64,000 bases of DNA from Pedobacter sp. Leaf250 (GTDB lineage Bacteria; Bacteroidota; Bacteroidia; Sphingobacteriales; Sphingobacteriaceae): the NCBI RefSeq assembly GCF_920984735.1, contig NZ_CAKLBU010000011.1, positions 62,001-126,000 on the forward strand. Reading direction: 5' to 3'. Below, piece after piece: positions 46,042 to 55,937 of the stretch. Made by a program: the position numbers and the translations under genes. The notes beneath the pieces are model-generated. The model was not told the origin of the DNA, made no database searches, and was given only the letters and a program-made list of their open reading frames with translations. Within the stretch, counting starts at the first letter, position 1, and every line of letters begins with the position of its first letter.

Positions 46042-48975
46042 TTATGGGTTGTAAGAGAATCCTAAATAATAGATAGCACCTGCCGCCGGATTACCGTAAG
46101 AAGTGATGTAATATTTGTTCATCACGTTAGAGCCACCCAATTTAATAGATGATTTAACTGAAGGGATTTTATAACTCACTTGCGCATCTAAAGAACTGTA
46201 AGCTGGTACTTCTCCCGATGCAAATGACGAATTCCAATAGAATTTATCTTGCCAACGGTAAGACAAATTAAAGCCTATGTTTTTAACGATCTCTTTGTTT
46301 CCGAAACCAAGGTTATAACGAACCTTAGGTGTATTGAAATCGTTGATATAATTCACTGGAAGATCGCCAATTTGGTTGTAAGATACGTTTCCGCTAAAAT
46401 TATAGTTACCTACGAGATAATCTAATCCTAAGGCCGCACCGTAAGAGCTTACTTCACCTTCTGCATTTACCGGCACACCAAATTTCACAAACGTTGGACT
46501 GGCCAATGTGCCTACATTTTGGTAAACATCAACAGCCGTAATAAAATCTTTGTAAATATTATAGTAACCGTAAGCATCAATTAATAAGTTTGGAAGGATC
46601 AATCCTTTGTAACCTAACTCATAAGATTGTACACTTTCCGGACGAACGCCTCTTGCATCGAAAGTATATTGTTGCAATAAAGCAGGGTTAGGTGTGCCTG
46701 TTGCAGCAGAAGCCAAGAAAGCACGATAACTAATATCCGTAAAGGGTTTATTGGTATTCAAATTGTATTTACCAAACATAATTTCTGGCAAACCACCAAT
46801 TAAACGTTGCGATCCTCCACCAACTGATAAATCGATATATTGATTTTGTGTGGTTGGATTACGATAACCTGTTTGATATGAAGCCCTGATGTTGTTATTT
46901 TTAGCTACTGTGAAAACTCCAGTAATACGTGGTGTAAAACGGCCTTCAAAATTCATACTTTTATCGTAACGACCAGCAAAAGTAAATTTCACTTTATCGT
47001 TAAATAATTTCTTACCGATTTGAGCGAAAGCGCCATATTCATTAATATCAATTGAATTGGTTAAATCGTTAAAAATTGTTCCAGCTGAATTTAAATCGTA
47101 CAAACGATATGAAGCACCAACCTGAAATTCTACTACATTATTAAAGGCATTTGTAAAATTATACATTCCTTCATAGTGATAAAGGTTAGATTTATCATCG
47201 AATTTGGCACCGTAAACACTTTGAGATGGATTGGCAGAGTTAATCGCTGTTGCACTGATCGTAGTGTTCATGATGTTTTGCTTCGCAGTTTCAAACTGAG
47301 GGCTTCCTGGTTCAAATCTACCTTGATTAGCCACACCTCTTGCAGTTACGTGTGCTGCAGCATCACTTTGTCCTGCTGCTCTTGCACCTACATAATTCCC
47401 AATATACTGTGGAAACCAGGTAGTTGATGCTTTTGAAACCTCATTAATGTAACTTCCTAAAATAGAAGAAATGTATGAATCACCCGAACGTTCTTGTGTA
47501 GTGTATCCTTTAATTGAGAAATCCTGTCCTTTAACCTCTAATTTGTACTGACCAATGTTGAAATTACGCAACGAATAACGATCGGAACCCGTGTAAACCG
47601 ATGTTCCTGTTCCCCAATTGGCTTGTGCAACCGCTTGGATGGTATTCGTAATATTGTAATACATTGCTCCAGAAGCTTTTAATGATTTAGTATCATAATC
47701 TACCAGATCACGCTCATTATAACCTGTTCTTGATACGTTTTGATCAGGAATCAAATTTGCTTTTAATCCCACATAAAAAGGAAGATAATTTTGTACTGCT
47801 GGACGTAAAGCAGCTGGCAAACCAGCTAAAAAACCTGCTTGTTGTGCTGCGTTAGGAATAGCTGCTCCAAAAGCACCATCCATTAAAGCTTTAATGTTAG
47901 GTATGGCGCCACCTGAACCTGCATTAATACCCGATATGGTTGCATTTTGAACACTCAAGGCCACGTTACGCATATTTTGACTCACTTCATCGCCGTAAAT
48001 ATTGATACCATCATAATTGGTATCGCTGTTTCTGTCGCCAGCCTTGAACATCCTTGCATTACGATCAAAGTTAGAATAGTTGGTACCCATCCAATCCTTA
48101 GCCTGTAAAAATGAAAAAGCCGCTTTAACTCCAAATTTATTATTCCATGATTTCCCCAAACGAACATCCAGTTGGTTAAATGGTTGTACGCTGCTGTTAT
48201 CATCGTTTACATGGTTTATGCCTGTTTTGTATTGAAAACTAGCACCTTGATATTTGAACGGATCTTTAGAAGTCATCAATAACGTACCATTAATACCGCC
48301 AGCGCCATATAAAGCAGATGAAGCTCCAGGTAAAAGTTCTACATTATCTACATCAAGCTCGGTGATACCTACGATATTACCAACAGAAAAGTTTAAGCCT
48401 GGTGCCTGGTTATCCATTCCATCAATATATTGATTAAAACGGGTATTTCCATTTGAGTTAAAGCCACGAGTGTTGATGGATTTAAATGTTAAACTTTGCA
48501 TGCTACTTTCTACACCTTTCATGTTGTTCAAGGCATCATAAAAAGATGGTGCAGCAATTTCTCTAATCGATGCGGCACTCATACGTTCAATAGAAACTGG
48601 CGATTCAAGAATACGTTCTGGTGTTCTCGAAGCAGAAACTACTACATCGCCACCAAGGGTTACCGCAGCTTCCAGTTCGATATTAATTCCAGCGGTGTTT
48701 CCGGTAACTTGGCGCTCTACTGTACCATAGCCAACATACGAAGCCACTAATGTAAAAGGTACTTTTGCAGCGGTACTGAACGAAAAACTACCATCGCTTG
48801 AAGATGCCGTACCACCAGTTTGCCCTTTAACGGTTACACTTACGCCAGCAAGTCCCTCTTTTGATTGCTTATCTTTAACGGTTCCACTAACCGTGATGTT
48901 CTGTGCCTGTGCCACAAGATTTATTGCAAACACTAAAAATAACACATACAAGATCTGTGTAAATTTTCTACTCAT
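46042..48975 (-). CDS. TonB-dependent receptor with carboxypeptidase-regulatory domain
   Basis: A 977-aa receptor with signal peptide (ILYVLFLVFAINLVAQAQ), a carboxypeptidase-regulatory-like domain (TVSGTVKDKQSKEGLAGVSVTVKGQ, GSFSFSTAAKVPFTLVASYVGYGTVE), then the TonB box (GGDVVVSASRTPERIL), plug (SFYDALNNMKGVESSM, NTRGFNSNGNTRFNQYIDGMDNQAPG, VELLPGASSALYGAGGINGTLLM) and a long barrel ending GAIYYLGFSYNP. It is of the SusC-like length, but no SusD partner lies on either side; it may be a general or orphan importer. Ligand not known. A terminator follows. Confidence 0.93.
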   Translation of the reverse strand: MSRKFTQILYVLFLVFAINLVAQAQNITVSGTVKDKQSKEGLAGVSVTVKGQTGGTASSSDGSFSFSTAAKVPFTLVASYVGYGTVERQVTGNTAGINIELEAAVTLGGDVVVSASRTPERILESPVSIERMSAASIREIAAPSFYDALNNMKGVESSMQSLTFKSINTRGFNSNGNTRFNQYIDGMDNQAPGLNFSVGNIVGITELDVDNVELLPGASSALYGAGGINGTLLMTSKDPFKYQGASFQYKTGINHVNDDNSSVQPFNQLDVRLGKSWNNKFGVKAAFSFLQAKDWMGTNYSNFDRNARMFKAGDRNSDTNYDGINIYGDEVSQNMRNVALSVQNATISGINAGSGGAIPNIKALMDGAFGAAIPNAAQQAGFLAGLPAALRPAVQNYLPFYVGLKANLIPDQNVSRTGYNERDLVDYDTKSLKASGAMYYNITNTIQAVAQANWGTGTSVYTGSDRYSLRNFNIGQYKLEVKGQDFSIKGYTTQERSGDSYISSILGSYINEVSKASTTWFPQYIGNYVGARAAGQSDAAAHVTARGVANQGRFEPGSPQFETAKQNIMNTTISATAINSANPSQSVYGAKFDDKSNLYHYEGMYNFTNAFNNVVEFQVGASYRLYDLNSAGTIFNDLTNSIDINEYGAFAQIGKKLFNDKVKFTFAGRYDKSMNFEGRFTPRITGVFTVAKNNNIRASYQTGYRNPTTQNQYIDLSVGGGSQRLIGGLPEIMFGKYNLNTNKPFTDISYRAFLASAATGTPNPALLQQYTFDARGVRPESVQSYELGYKGLILPNLLIDAYGYYNIYKDFITAVDVYQNVGTLASPTFVKFGVPVNAEGEVSSYGAALGLDYLVGNYNFSGNVSYNQIGDLPVNYINDFNTPKVRYNLGFGNKEIVKNIGFNLSYRWQDKFYWNSSFASGEVPAYSSLDAQVSYKIPSVKSSIKLGGSNVMNKYYITSYGNPAAGAIYYLGFSYNP

Positions 48976-49176
48976 AAATGATTAATTTTTGGTTAGTTGT
49001 ATTATTAGTTAGGATAAACTTAAATGCTTTTTTCGAATTAAACAAATTATGTTTGCATAATAATTTCAATTCATTTTATAATTTGGATTGATAGTCAGTT
49101 TGTTGTATTTTCATTTAATTAAAATCAGCATTTTACATTAACTTAGTAACCTGATGTTTTCAGCTAACCATTATTT

Positions 49177-51606
49177 ATGAATAAAATTAAAGCTCTATTC
49201 TGTGTAATTATTCCCATAGCACTCGCCTTTTTATTTAATACAAAAATTGGACAAAATCCACCGCTGTTAAAGTTTTTGAATCCGTTTATGGGTTTTTGGC
49301 AAAATGCTGAGAACAATCATTTTATGTTTAACCATAAAGCAAAAATTAAAGGTGCAAAAGATAAAATCGAAATCGTTTTTGATGATAGAATGATCCCGCA
49401 TATTTTTGCTCAAAACGATTACGATCTTTATTTGGCGCAAGGTTACGTAACTGCCATGCATCGCCTCTGGCAAATGGACTTTCAAACCCGTTTCGCTGCA
49501 GGAAGAATAAGTGAAGTGGTGGGAGAAAAAGCGATTGAAGTAGACCGTTACCAACGCAGAATGGGCATGGTGTATGGCGCTGAAAATTCTTTAAAAGGAA
49601 TGATGGCCGACCCAAAGGCCAAAGAAATGATTTTAGCTTATACAGAAGGAATCAATGCATACATTAAAACACTTTCACACTCCAATTATCCATTGGAATA
49701 TAAACTATTGGATTTTAAGCCCGAAAATTGGACACCAGTAAAATGTGCGCTGCTGTTAAAGCAAATGTCAGCGGTTTTGGCTATGGGTTCTGATGAATTT
49801 TACATGACCAACATCTTGAAAAAATTCGGTCCTGATGTTACTAAAGATCTTTTCCCTGATTATCCTTTTAAAGAAGATCCAATTATTCCTGTAGGAACAA
49901 AGTGGGATTTTTCTCCGCTTCCAGTTCCTAAAACACCTCAAAGTTTTACCGATGCCACCACCGGTAATGTTAAAACCAAAGAAAAAATTGAAGGCATTGG
50001 CAGTAACAACTGGGCATTATCTGGCGCTAAAACAGCATCTGGCTATCCAATTTTAGCTAACGATCCACATCTGGATTTAACGCTTCCTTCTATCTGGTAC
50101 CAAATCCAATTGCATGCGCCTGGTGTAAATACCTATGGCGTTTCTTTACCTGGTGCGCCAGGAGTAATTATTGGTTTTAACCAAAAAATTGCCTGGGGTG
50201 TAACCAATGTGGCTGCAGATGTGCTCGATTTCTATCAGATAAAATTTAAAGATTCATCTCATAACGAATATTGGTACAATAACAAATGGAATAAAACCAC
50301 CAAACGACTGGAAAATATCAAAATCCGTGGCAGTAAAGATGAGATTGACACTGTTTATTATACTCACCATGGTCCGGTTGTTTATTTTCAGAAATCTAAA
50401 TACGGCAGGGCCGATAATGTACCTGTTGGCGATGCATTGAGGTGGATTGCACACGATCAATCAAATGAGTTGATGACTTTTTATTACCTCAATCGGGGCA
50501 GTAATTACAACGATTACCGCAAAGCATTAACGTATTATACTGCACCCGCACAGAATTTTGTATTTGCTAGTATTGATAATGATATCGCCATTACACCAAA
50601 CGGTAAATTCCCGCTGAAATGGAAACAACAGGGAAAATTTATTTTAGATGGAACTGATCCAGCTTATGATTGGCAGGGATGGATTCCAGCGGCTCAAAAC
50701 CCGACTGTTAAAAATCCGCCACGTGGCTTTGTTAGTTCGGCCAATCAATCATCTACAGATACCACTTATCCGTATTATATCAATTGGGAGTTCGCTCCCT
50801 ATGAAAGAGGGAAAAGAATCAATGATCGTTTGGGCGCCATGAGCAAAGCAACTATGGATAGTATTAGGTTAATGCAAACTGATAACTACAGCATATTGGC
50901 TCAAAATGTATTGCCAGCCATTGTGCCTTTATTAAATACCGAGAGCTTGAATGCGACTCAAAAGGAAGCCTTAAGCTATGTAAATAAGTGGAGCAAACGC
51001 TATGATGCCGATGAAATTGCCGCCAGCGTTTTCGAAATATGGACCAAACGTTTATCGTATAATATTTGGAATGATGAGTTTGTGGTAAAAGGCATACCGA
51101 TGCGTTATCCATCGAGAGACCGAACCGTAGAAATGATTGTGAAACAGCCAAATGCAAAATGGTATGATAATGTAAACACCACTCAAAAAGAAACGCTTTC
51201 TGATCTGGTAAACGAAGCCTTTAAATATAGTTGTGATAGTTTGGAACGTAGATTCGGGCCAATTAACAAAGATTGGAGATGGAGCAATGTAAAAAAAACC
51301 AACGTTCCACATTTGGCAAAAATCCCTGGTTTTGGATCAAAAGTACTGCAAATTGGTGGCGCAAAAAGTACTATCAATGCCATTAGCGAAACCAACGGTC
51401 CATCGTGGCGAATGGTTATCGAATTAGGTAAAACGCCCAAAGGGCATGGCGTTTATCCTGGCGGACAATCAGGTAATCCTGGAAGTAAATTTTATGATAA
51501 CATGGTTGATACCTGGGCCAATGGTCAATTATACGATCTGTTTTATATGCAATCACCTGATGATAAATCAGGTAAAATAATTTCTCGTTTAAAAATTTCT
51601 AAATAG
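49177..51606 (+). CDS. Penicillin acylase family protein (Ntn hydrolase)
   Basis: An 809-aa protein with an N-terminal membrane or signal segment (IKALFCVIIPIALAFLFNT), an alpha-like region (YVTAMHRLWQMDFQTRFAAGRISEVVGEKA), and the Ntn catalytic start GIGSNNWALSG, where Ser276 would be exposed by autoproteolysis and act as nucleophile. Further family blocks are ILANDPHLDLTLPSIWYQIQLHAPG, VSLPGAPGVIIGFNQKIAWGVTN and the late DPGGQSGNPGSKFYDNMVDTW type end. Members cleave amide bonds of N-acyl compounds (penicillin G, acyl-homoserine lactones); the natural substrate here is unknown. It is followed by a small membrane gene after 6 bp. Confidence 0.92.
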   Translation: MNKIKALFCVIIPIALAFLFNTKIGQNPPLLKFLNPFMGFWQNAENNHFMFNHKAKIKGAKDKIEIVFDDRMIPHIFAQNDYDLYLAQGYVTAMHRLWQMDFQTRFAAGRISEVVGEKAIEVDRYQRRMGMVYGAENSLKGMMADPKAKEMILAYTEGINAYIKTLSHSNYPLEYKLLDFKPENWTPVKCALLLKQMSAVLAMGSDEFYMTNILKKFGPDVTKDLFPDYPFKEDPIIPVGTKWDFSPLPVPKTPQSFTDATTGNVKTKEKIEGIGSNNWALSGAKTASGYPILANDPHLDLTLPSIWYQIQLHAPGVNTYGVSLPGAPGVIIGFNQKIAWGVTNVAADVLDFYQIKFKDSSHNEYWYNNKWNKTTKRLENIKIRGSKDEIDTVYYTHHGPVVYFQKSKYGRADNVPVGDALRWIAHDQSNELMTFYYLNRGSNYNDYRKALTYYTAPAQNFVFASIDNDIAITPNGKFPLKWKQQGKFILDGTDPAYDWQGWIPAAQNPTVKNPPRGFVSSANQSSTDTTYPYYINWEFAPYERGKRINDRLGAMSKATMDSIRLMQTDNYSILAQNVLPAIVPLLNTESLNATQKEALSYVNKWSKRYDADEIAASVFEIWTKRLSYNIWNDEFVVKGIPMRYPSRDRTVEMIVKQPNAKWYDNVNTTQKETLSDLVNEAFKYSCDSLERRFGPINKDWRWSNVKKTNVPHLAKIPGFGSKVLQIGGAKSTINAISETNGPSWRMVIELGKTPKGHGVYPGGQSGNPGSKFYDNMVDTWANGQLYDLFYMQSPDDKSGKIISRLKISK

Positions 51607-51612
51607 TTTAAA

Positions 51613-51972
51613 ATGGTTTTCATCGTTATAGTCATTATCTGTTTTTTACTTCAAATGGTTGCACCTTGGTGGGTAATTATTGTTGTTTCTTTTGCTACTT
51701 GTGGCATTATTGGTAAAACAGCTAAAATTGCTTTCTGGCAATCTTTCTTTGCTGTTTTTTTATTGTGGATTGGTTATGCTTTATTTAAAAGTTTACCAAA
51801 CGACAATGTTTTGGCAGGCCGAGTTGCCGTAATGACTGGTATAAAATTATGGTGGGCTTTGTTATTGGTTACAGGAATATTAAGCGGTTTGGTTGCCGGC
51901 ATCAGTGGTTTCTGTGGTTATCATTTTAGAATGGCCATGCTAGCCAAAAAAACTGAACAAAAATTAGCATAA
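51613..51972 (+). CDS. Small hydrophobic membrane protein
   Basis: A 119-aa protein with about four hydrophobic segments (FIVIVIICFLLQMVAPWWVIIVV, IAFWQSFFAVFLLWIGYALF, LWWALLLVTGILSGLVAGISGFCGY). It has no recognised domain. A 6-bp gap from the acylase gene suggests coexpression and perhaps a joint function in the envelope. The start is set by that context. Confidence 0.75.
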   Translation: MVFIVIVIICFLLQMVAPWWVIIVVSFATCGIIGKTAKIAFWQSFFAVFLLWIGYALFKSLPNDNVLAGRVAVMTGIKLWWALLLVTGILSGLVAGISGFCGYHFRMAMLAKKTEQKLA

Positions 51973-51991
51973 TGCTTCGTACTTTTGTAAC

Positions 51992-52972
51992 GTGAAGCCT
52001 AATGAAGATATTTTCTCAATTAACAGTAAAGATGAATTTAATGCGCATGCATTGGCAATTTTTAAACACCAAGCCATTAATGGCGAAGTTTACAAAGAAT
52101 ATATCCATCACTTAAAATTGGATGTTGAGCAGGTAAAAAGAATTGAAGAAATTCCTTTCCTGCCGATTAGTTTTTTCAAAACACATCGCATTTTAAGCAG
52201 TAAAAATCCAATTGAGGTTACATTTAGTAGTTCGGGCACAACCGGTATGGTGCAAAGTAATCATTACGTTACCGAAGTATACCGCTATGAACAAAGCTAT
52301 CAAAAAGCATTTGATGAATTTTATGGCAGCATTACTGGTTATTGTTTTTTAGCCTTACTTCCCTCCTACCAACAACGATCGGGCTCTTCGCTGATTTACA
52401 TGGTTAATGATTTAATAGAAAAAAGTAAGCATTCTCAAAGTGGTTATTTTCTTTATAATCATGATGATTTATTTGAAGCCTTAGTTGAATTAAAAGCAAA
52501 AAACCAACCTACTATTTTGATTGGTGTAACCTATGCCCTTCTTGATTTCATTGAGCAGTATGATATTGATTTTCCTGAATTGATCGTAATGGAAACTGGC
52601 GGAATGAAAGGTAAACGCAAGGAAATGGTTCGAGAAGAATTACATGAGCAGCTTACAAAGGGCTTTAATGTGCCTGCCATCCATAGTGAATATGGAATGA
52701 CAGAATTGCTTTCGCAGGCTTATTCTTTAGGCGATGGTATTTTCAATTGCCCCAATTGGATGAAAGTGCTCATTCGTGATACCAATGATCCTTTATCGTT
52801 AATTCAAAATGGAAAAACAGGTGGCATCAATGTAATTGATCTGGCAAATATCAATTCATGTTCTTTTATTGCCACACAAGATTTAGGGAGAATAAATAAC
52901 GATGGGAGTTTTGAAGTATTGGGCAGATTTGATAATGCAGATATCAGGGGCTGCAATTTATTGGTGCAATAA
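51992..52972 (+). CDS. LuxE/PaaK-like acyl-protein synthetase family protein
   Basis: A 326-aa protein resembling the acyl-protein synthetase (LuxE) and adenylate-forming families: PFLPISFFKTHRILSSKNPIEVTFSSSGTTGMVQSNHYV contains the SSSGTTG phosphate-binding motif, LALLPSYQQRSGSSLIYMVNDLI, then ETGGMKGKRKEMVREELHE, HSEYGMTELLSQAYS and DLGRINNDGSFEVLGRFDNADIRGCN, which looks like the hinge region. It would activate a carboxylate with ATP. The start is a GTG; TACTTTTG sits just upstream of it. The pathway is not known; homologues in Bacteroidota are often lone genes near tyrS, as here. Confidence 0.83.
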   Translation: MKPNEDIFSINSKDEFNAHALAIFKHQAINGEVYKEYIHHLKLDVEQVKRIEEIPFLPISFFKTHRILSSKNPIEVTFSSSGTTGMVQSNHYVTEVYRYEQSYQKAFDEFYGSITGYCFLALLPSYQQRSGSSLIYMVNDLIEKSKHSQSGYFLYNHDDLFEALVELKAKNQPTILIGVTYALLDFIEQYDIDFPELIVMETGGMKGKRKEMVREELHEQLTKGFNVPAIHSEYGMTELLSQAYSLGDGIFNCPNWMKVLIRDTNDPLSLIQNGKTGGINVIDLANINSCSFIATQDLGRINNDGSFEVLGRFDNADIRGCNLLVQ

Positions 52973-53176
52973 CTAACTCTTAAATCTTTTATCAAAAATA
53001 AATTCTCTTCTATTAACAAGCTTAATTTTTTTACTATCGGGATGATTTGGACTTACGAGGAAGTTAAATTCTTCCTCCAGTGTTATGGATGGAACCTTCA
53101 TCAATAAATAAGTTCCATCGCAAAAAATCCCGATCATAAATTGATCAGGATTAATTAATATTTACATTGAAAATCC

Positions 53177-54463
53177 TTATTCTGCTATCAGCAAGAAATA
53201 ATTTTTCTTCCCTTTTTGAACAACGATAAATTGATCGTTTATTAAATGTGTTGTATTAAAAATTTGAGCAGCATCTGCAACTTTCTCTTTATTCACGGAA
53301 ACTCCACCGCCTTGAATCAACTTTTTGGTTTCTCCCTTTGATGGAAAAATTGTAGCCTTCTCGGCGAACAAACTAGCTGCATCAATACCCTCAACAAGTT
53401 CTGCTTTTAATATTTTGTATTGAGGAATTCCTTCAAACATCTCTAAAACCTGCTTTCCTGATAAGCTTTTTAAGAAATCCAATGATCCGTTTCCAAATAA
53501 AAATTCAGATGTTTTAATGGCTGTTTCTAAGGCCTCAACAGAGTGGGTTTTTACTGTAATATCTTCAGCTAATGCTTTTTGTAAAATACGCAAATGAGGT
53601 GCAGCATCATGATCCGCTTCTAAAGCTTCAATTTCATCTTTGGTTTTTAAAGTAAAAATTCTGATCCACTTTTTTACATCGTCATCAGAGGCATTCAACC
53701 AGAATTGATAATATTTATAAGGAGAAGTTTTTTCAGGATCGAGCCAAACCGCACCGCTTTCAGTTTTACCAAATTTAGTTCCATCCGCTTTTTTAATTAA
53801 TTGAGTCGTAATGGCATAAGCTGTTCCGGCATCTTTTCTTCTAATCAATTCTGTTCCGGTAACAATATTTCCCCACTGATCTGATCCACCCATTTGAACT
53901 AAACAGTTCTCGTTTTTCCATAAATGATAGAAATCGTAACCCTGAATCAATTGGTAGCAAAACTCGGTAAACGACAATCCAGAATCGCCTTCCAAGCGTC
54001 TTTTAACGCTATCTTTTGCCATCATGTAATTAACGGTAATGTGTTTTCCAACATCTCTAATGAAGGTAAAAAGATTCATATCCTTAAACCAATCGGCATT
54101 GTTTACCATCACTGCACCGTTTCCGCCATCCTCAAACTTTAGAAACTTAGCCAGCTGCGCTTTCATTCCTTTAAGGTTATGTTCAATCATTTCTGGCGTT
54201 TGGAGATTTCGCTCATCAGATTTTCCAGAAGGATCGCCAACCATACCTGTTGCTCCACCTACTAAAGCAAAAGGCTTGTGACCAGCTTTCTGGAAATGAA
54301 TCAAGGTCATGATTTGTGTTAAATGGCCTACATGTAACGAATCTGCTGTGGGATCAAACCCGATATAACCGGAAGTCATACCTTCGTTTAATTTTTCTTC
54401 AGTATTCGGCATAATATCATGCAGCATGCCACGCCACCTTAATTCTTCAACAAAATTCGTCAT
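53177..54463 (-). CDS. tyrS: Tyrosyl-tRNA synthetase
   Basis: A 428-aa class I synthetase: ELRWRGMLHDIMPNTEEKL, HIGH-type motif HVGHL (residues 44-48), ALVGGATGMVGDPSGKSDERNL, the tyrosine pocket FTEFCYQLIQGYDFYHLW, QMGGSDQWGNIVTGTELIRR, then KFGKTESG, a bacterial KMSKS-equivalent, and a C-terminal S4-like RNA-binding domain (GGVSVNKEKVADAAQI). It charges tRNA-Tyr. A consensus -7 TATCTTTG and a TTG lie upstream on the minus strand. Confidence 0.96.
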   Translation of the reverse strand: MTNFVEELRWRGMLHDIMPNTEEKLNEGMTSGYIGFDPTADSLHVGHLTQIMTLIHFQKAGHKPFALVGGATGMVGDPSGKSDERNLQTPEMIEHNLKGMKAQLAKFLKFEDGGNGAVMVNNADWFKDMNLFTFIRDVGKHITVNYMMAKDSVKRRLEGDSGLSFTEFCYQLIQGYDFYHLWKNENCLVQMGGSDQWGNIVTGTELIRRKDAGTAYAITTQLIKKADGTKFGKTESGAVWLDPEKTSPYKYYQFWLNASDDDVKKWIRIFTLKTKDEIEALEADHDAAPHLRILQKALAEDITVKTHSVEALETAIKTSEFLFGNGSLDFLKSLSGKQVLEMFEGIPQYKILKAELVEGIDAASLFAEKATIFPSKGETKKLIQGGGVSVNKEKVADAAQIFNTTHLINDQFIVVQKGKKNYFLLIAE

Positions 54464-54491
54464 TGTACAAACACTTTTATAATTGTGCGTG

Positions 54492-54523
54492 CAAAGATAA
54501 AATTTTAGCTTAGTTTAAAGCAA
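54492..54523 (-). promoter_or_regulatory. Promoter of tyrS
   Basis: On the minus strand TTG (54523-54521), 21 bases, TATCTTTG (54499-54492), about 28 bases before the ATG at 54463. Confidence 0.55.
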
Positions 54524-54524
54524 A

Positions 54525-55817
54525 TTAGTTGGTAAGTGTAAACCAGCTTTTAAAATCTGCCTTGGCGGTATTAAAATCTGCATGACCAATTAAACAGTTT
54601 AAAACTCCATCACTTCGTATCGCCTGGTTTGGAACACCGGCATTGTTTAACCAATTTTCACAAAGTTTAATTATTAAGGATACTTCTTTATCTTCAACTG
54701 CATCCATATCCATGGCGTTTAAAGCAACATATTCATCTTTATTAATGCCTGCTGGTAAATCCCAATGTTTACCGCTTGCGTCATTTACCATCATTGGCCG
54801 CAACACCGGATTCATTCTAATAAAATCAATTGGTTTTGCAGGCATTGATGAATTTAGAATCATGTAGGCAACGAAAGCAGCTGTATCGGGTGGATCATTC
54901 AGAATACTTGTTCCCATTTTTTGGATATCCTGAATCAAACCTGGCTCTTCATATTTTGCTTTTAATTCATTAAATCGAACCGGAATTTCCTCGTCATACT
55001 GCAATTGTGAAACTGAACCGGTACCAAGTGAAAGTACCTGAATATGTTCAATTCCATATTGTTGTCGGTTACAAATGGCCTCCGTTACGGCCGCCAAAAC
55101 CGGATTGTTATTTCCGGTTACACCCCCATCCCAATAAAATTTTAGTTTATTGTTTACCTTAAAGGTTGCTGGCTCATTGAAATAGTTTACTGGCGCCGTA
55201 CTGGAGGCATGTATGGCATCTACCAAACTAACCAGGCAATCAGATGGTGTTTGCGCCACTACAGGAAGATTCTTAAGTTTCCGTTCAATCACAGAAGTCG
55301 AAGCCAGGCTATCGCAATCGGTACGGAACATTTCCGCCCTGTTGCGGTAATAATCATAGCCAATAATTAAAAACTGGGTTTTTACTTCATTGTTAACCGC
55401 AACATGTTGCGGAATGTGCATTAAATCAATTTGCGCTATTTTCGGAAGAATTTCTTTTAGCGCTTTATGTTTTCGCTTAGTAGCATATTTTGCACCAATT
55501 TTAAAAATCCTGGCAGCGCTTGACAGCAAACTTTTCTCCCAAAAACTCAATCTGGAGAAAACCCTACTTCTTAATTTTTCATCGCCGAAAATTTTCTCAA
55601 TTTCAGATAGACGAAGATTTTCTGCCATGGCTGCAGCAACCAAACTTCCACCACTATTGGCTGCCACCAGATCAAACTTTGATAAAACTTCATGTCCCGT
55701 TGGATCAGGATTATCAAAGGTTTCTGCAAAAAGTTTACGCAAGCATTTCACTTGGATGAGCGCCCAGGATCCACCTCCATCTAAAGAAAGTATCCTGTAG
55801 GTTTTCGAATTAGGCAT
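54525..55817 (-). CDS. Patatin-like phospholipase
   Basis: A 430-aa protein starting at the ATG at 55817, which begins the conserved YRILSLDGGGSWALIQVKCL. The oxyanion-hole motif is DGGGSW rather than DGGGxRG, and the nucleophile block reads ANSGGS (Ser in VAANSGGSLVAAAMAE) where G-x-S-x-G is usual. The catalytic Asp is in FYWDGGVTGNNNP. It probably hydrolyses phospholipid or other acyl esters. A longer frame (to 55955) runs over the AcpH-like gene's start and adds a basic, unsupported stretch. Its promoter overlaps the divergent gene at 55938. Confidence 0.85.
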   Translation of the reverse strand: MPNSKTYRILSLDGGGSWALIQVKCLRKLFAETFDNPDPTGHEVLSKFDLVAANSGGSLVAAAMAENLRLSEIEKIFGDEKLRSRVFSRLSFWEKSLLSSAARIFKIGAKYATKRKHKALKEILPKIAQIDLMHIPQHVAVNNEVKTQFLIIGYDYYRNRAEMFRTDCDSLASTSVIERKLKNLPVVAQTPSDCLVSLVDAIHASSTAPVNYFNEPATFKVNNKLKFYWDGGVTGNNNPVLAAVTEAICNRQQYGIEHIQVLSLGTGSVSQLQYDEEIPVRFNELKAKYEEPGLIQDIQKMGTSILNDPPDTAAFVAYMILNSSMPAKPIDFIRMNPVLRPMMVNDASGKHWDLPAGINKDEYVALNAMDMDAVEDKEVSLIIKLCENWLNNAGVPNQAIRSDGVLNCLIGHADFNTAKADFKSWFTLTN

Positions 55818-55937
55818 GATGAGTTTGTTAGGGTTATTAAATTTATAAATAATTAATTTACAAAGCAATACGAATCTAACACCTAGTATTTGCTGGTTTT
55901 GGTTTTTCACCATCAAAGAAAACATTAACTTGTGGGC

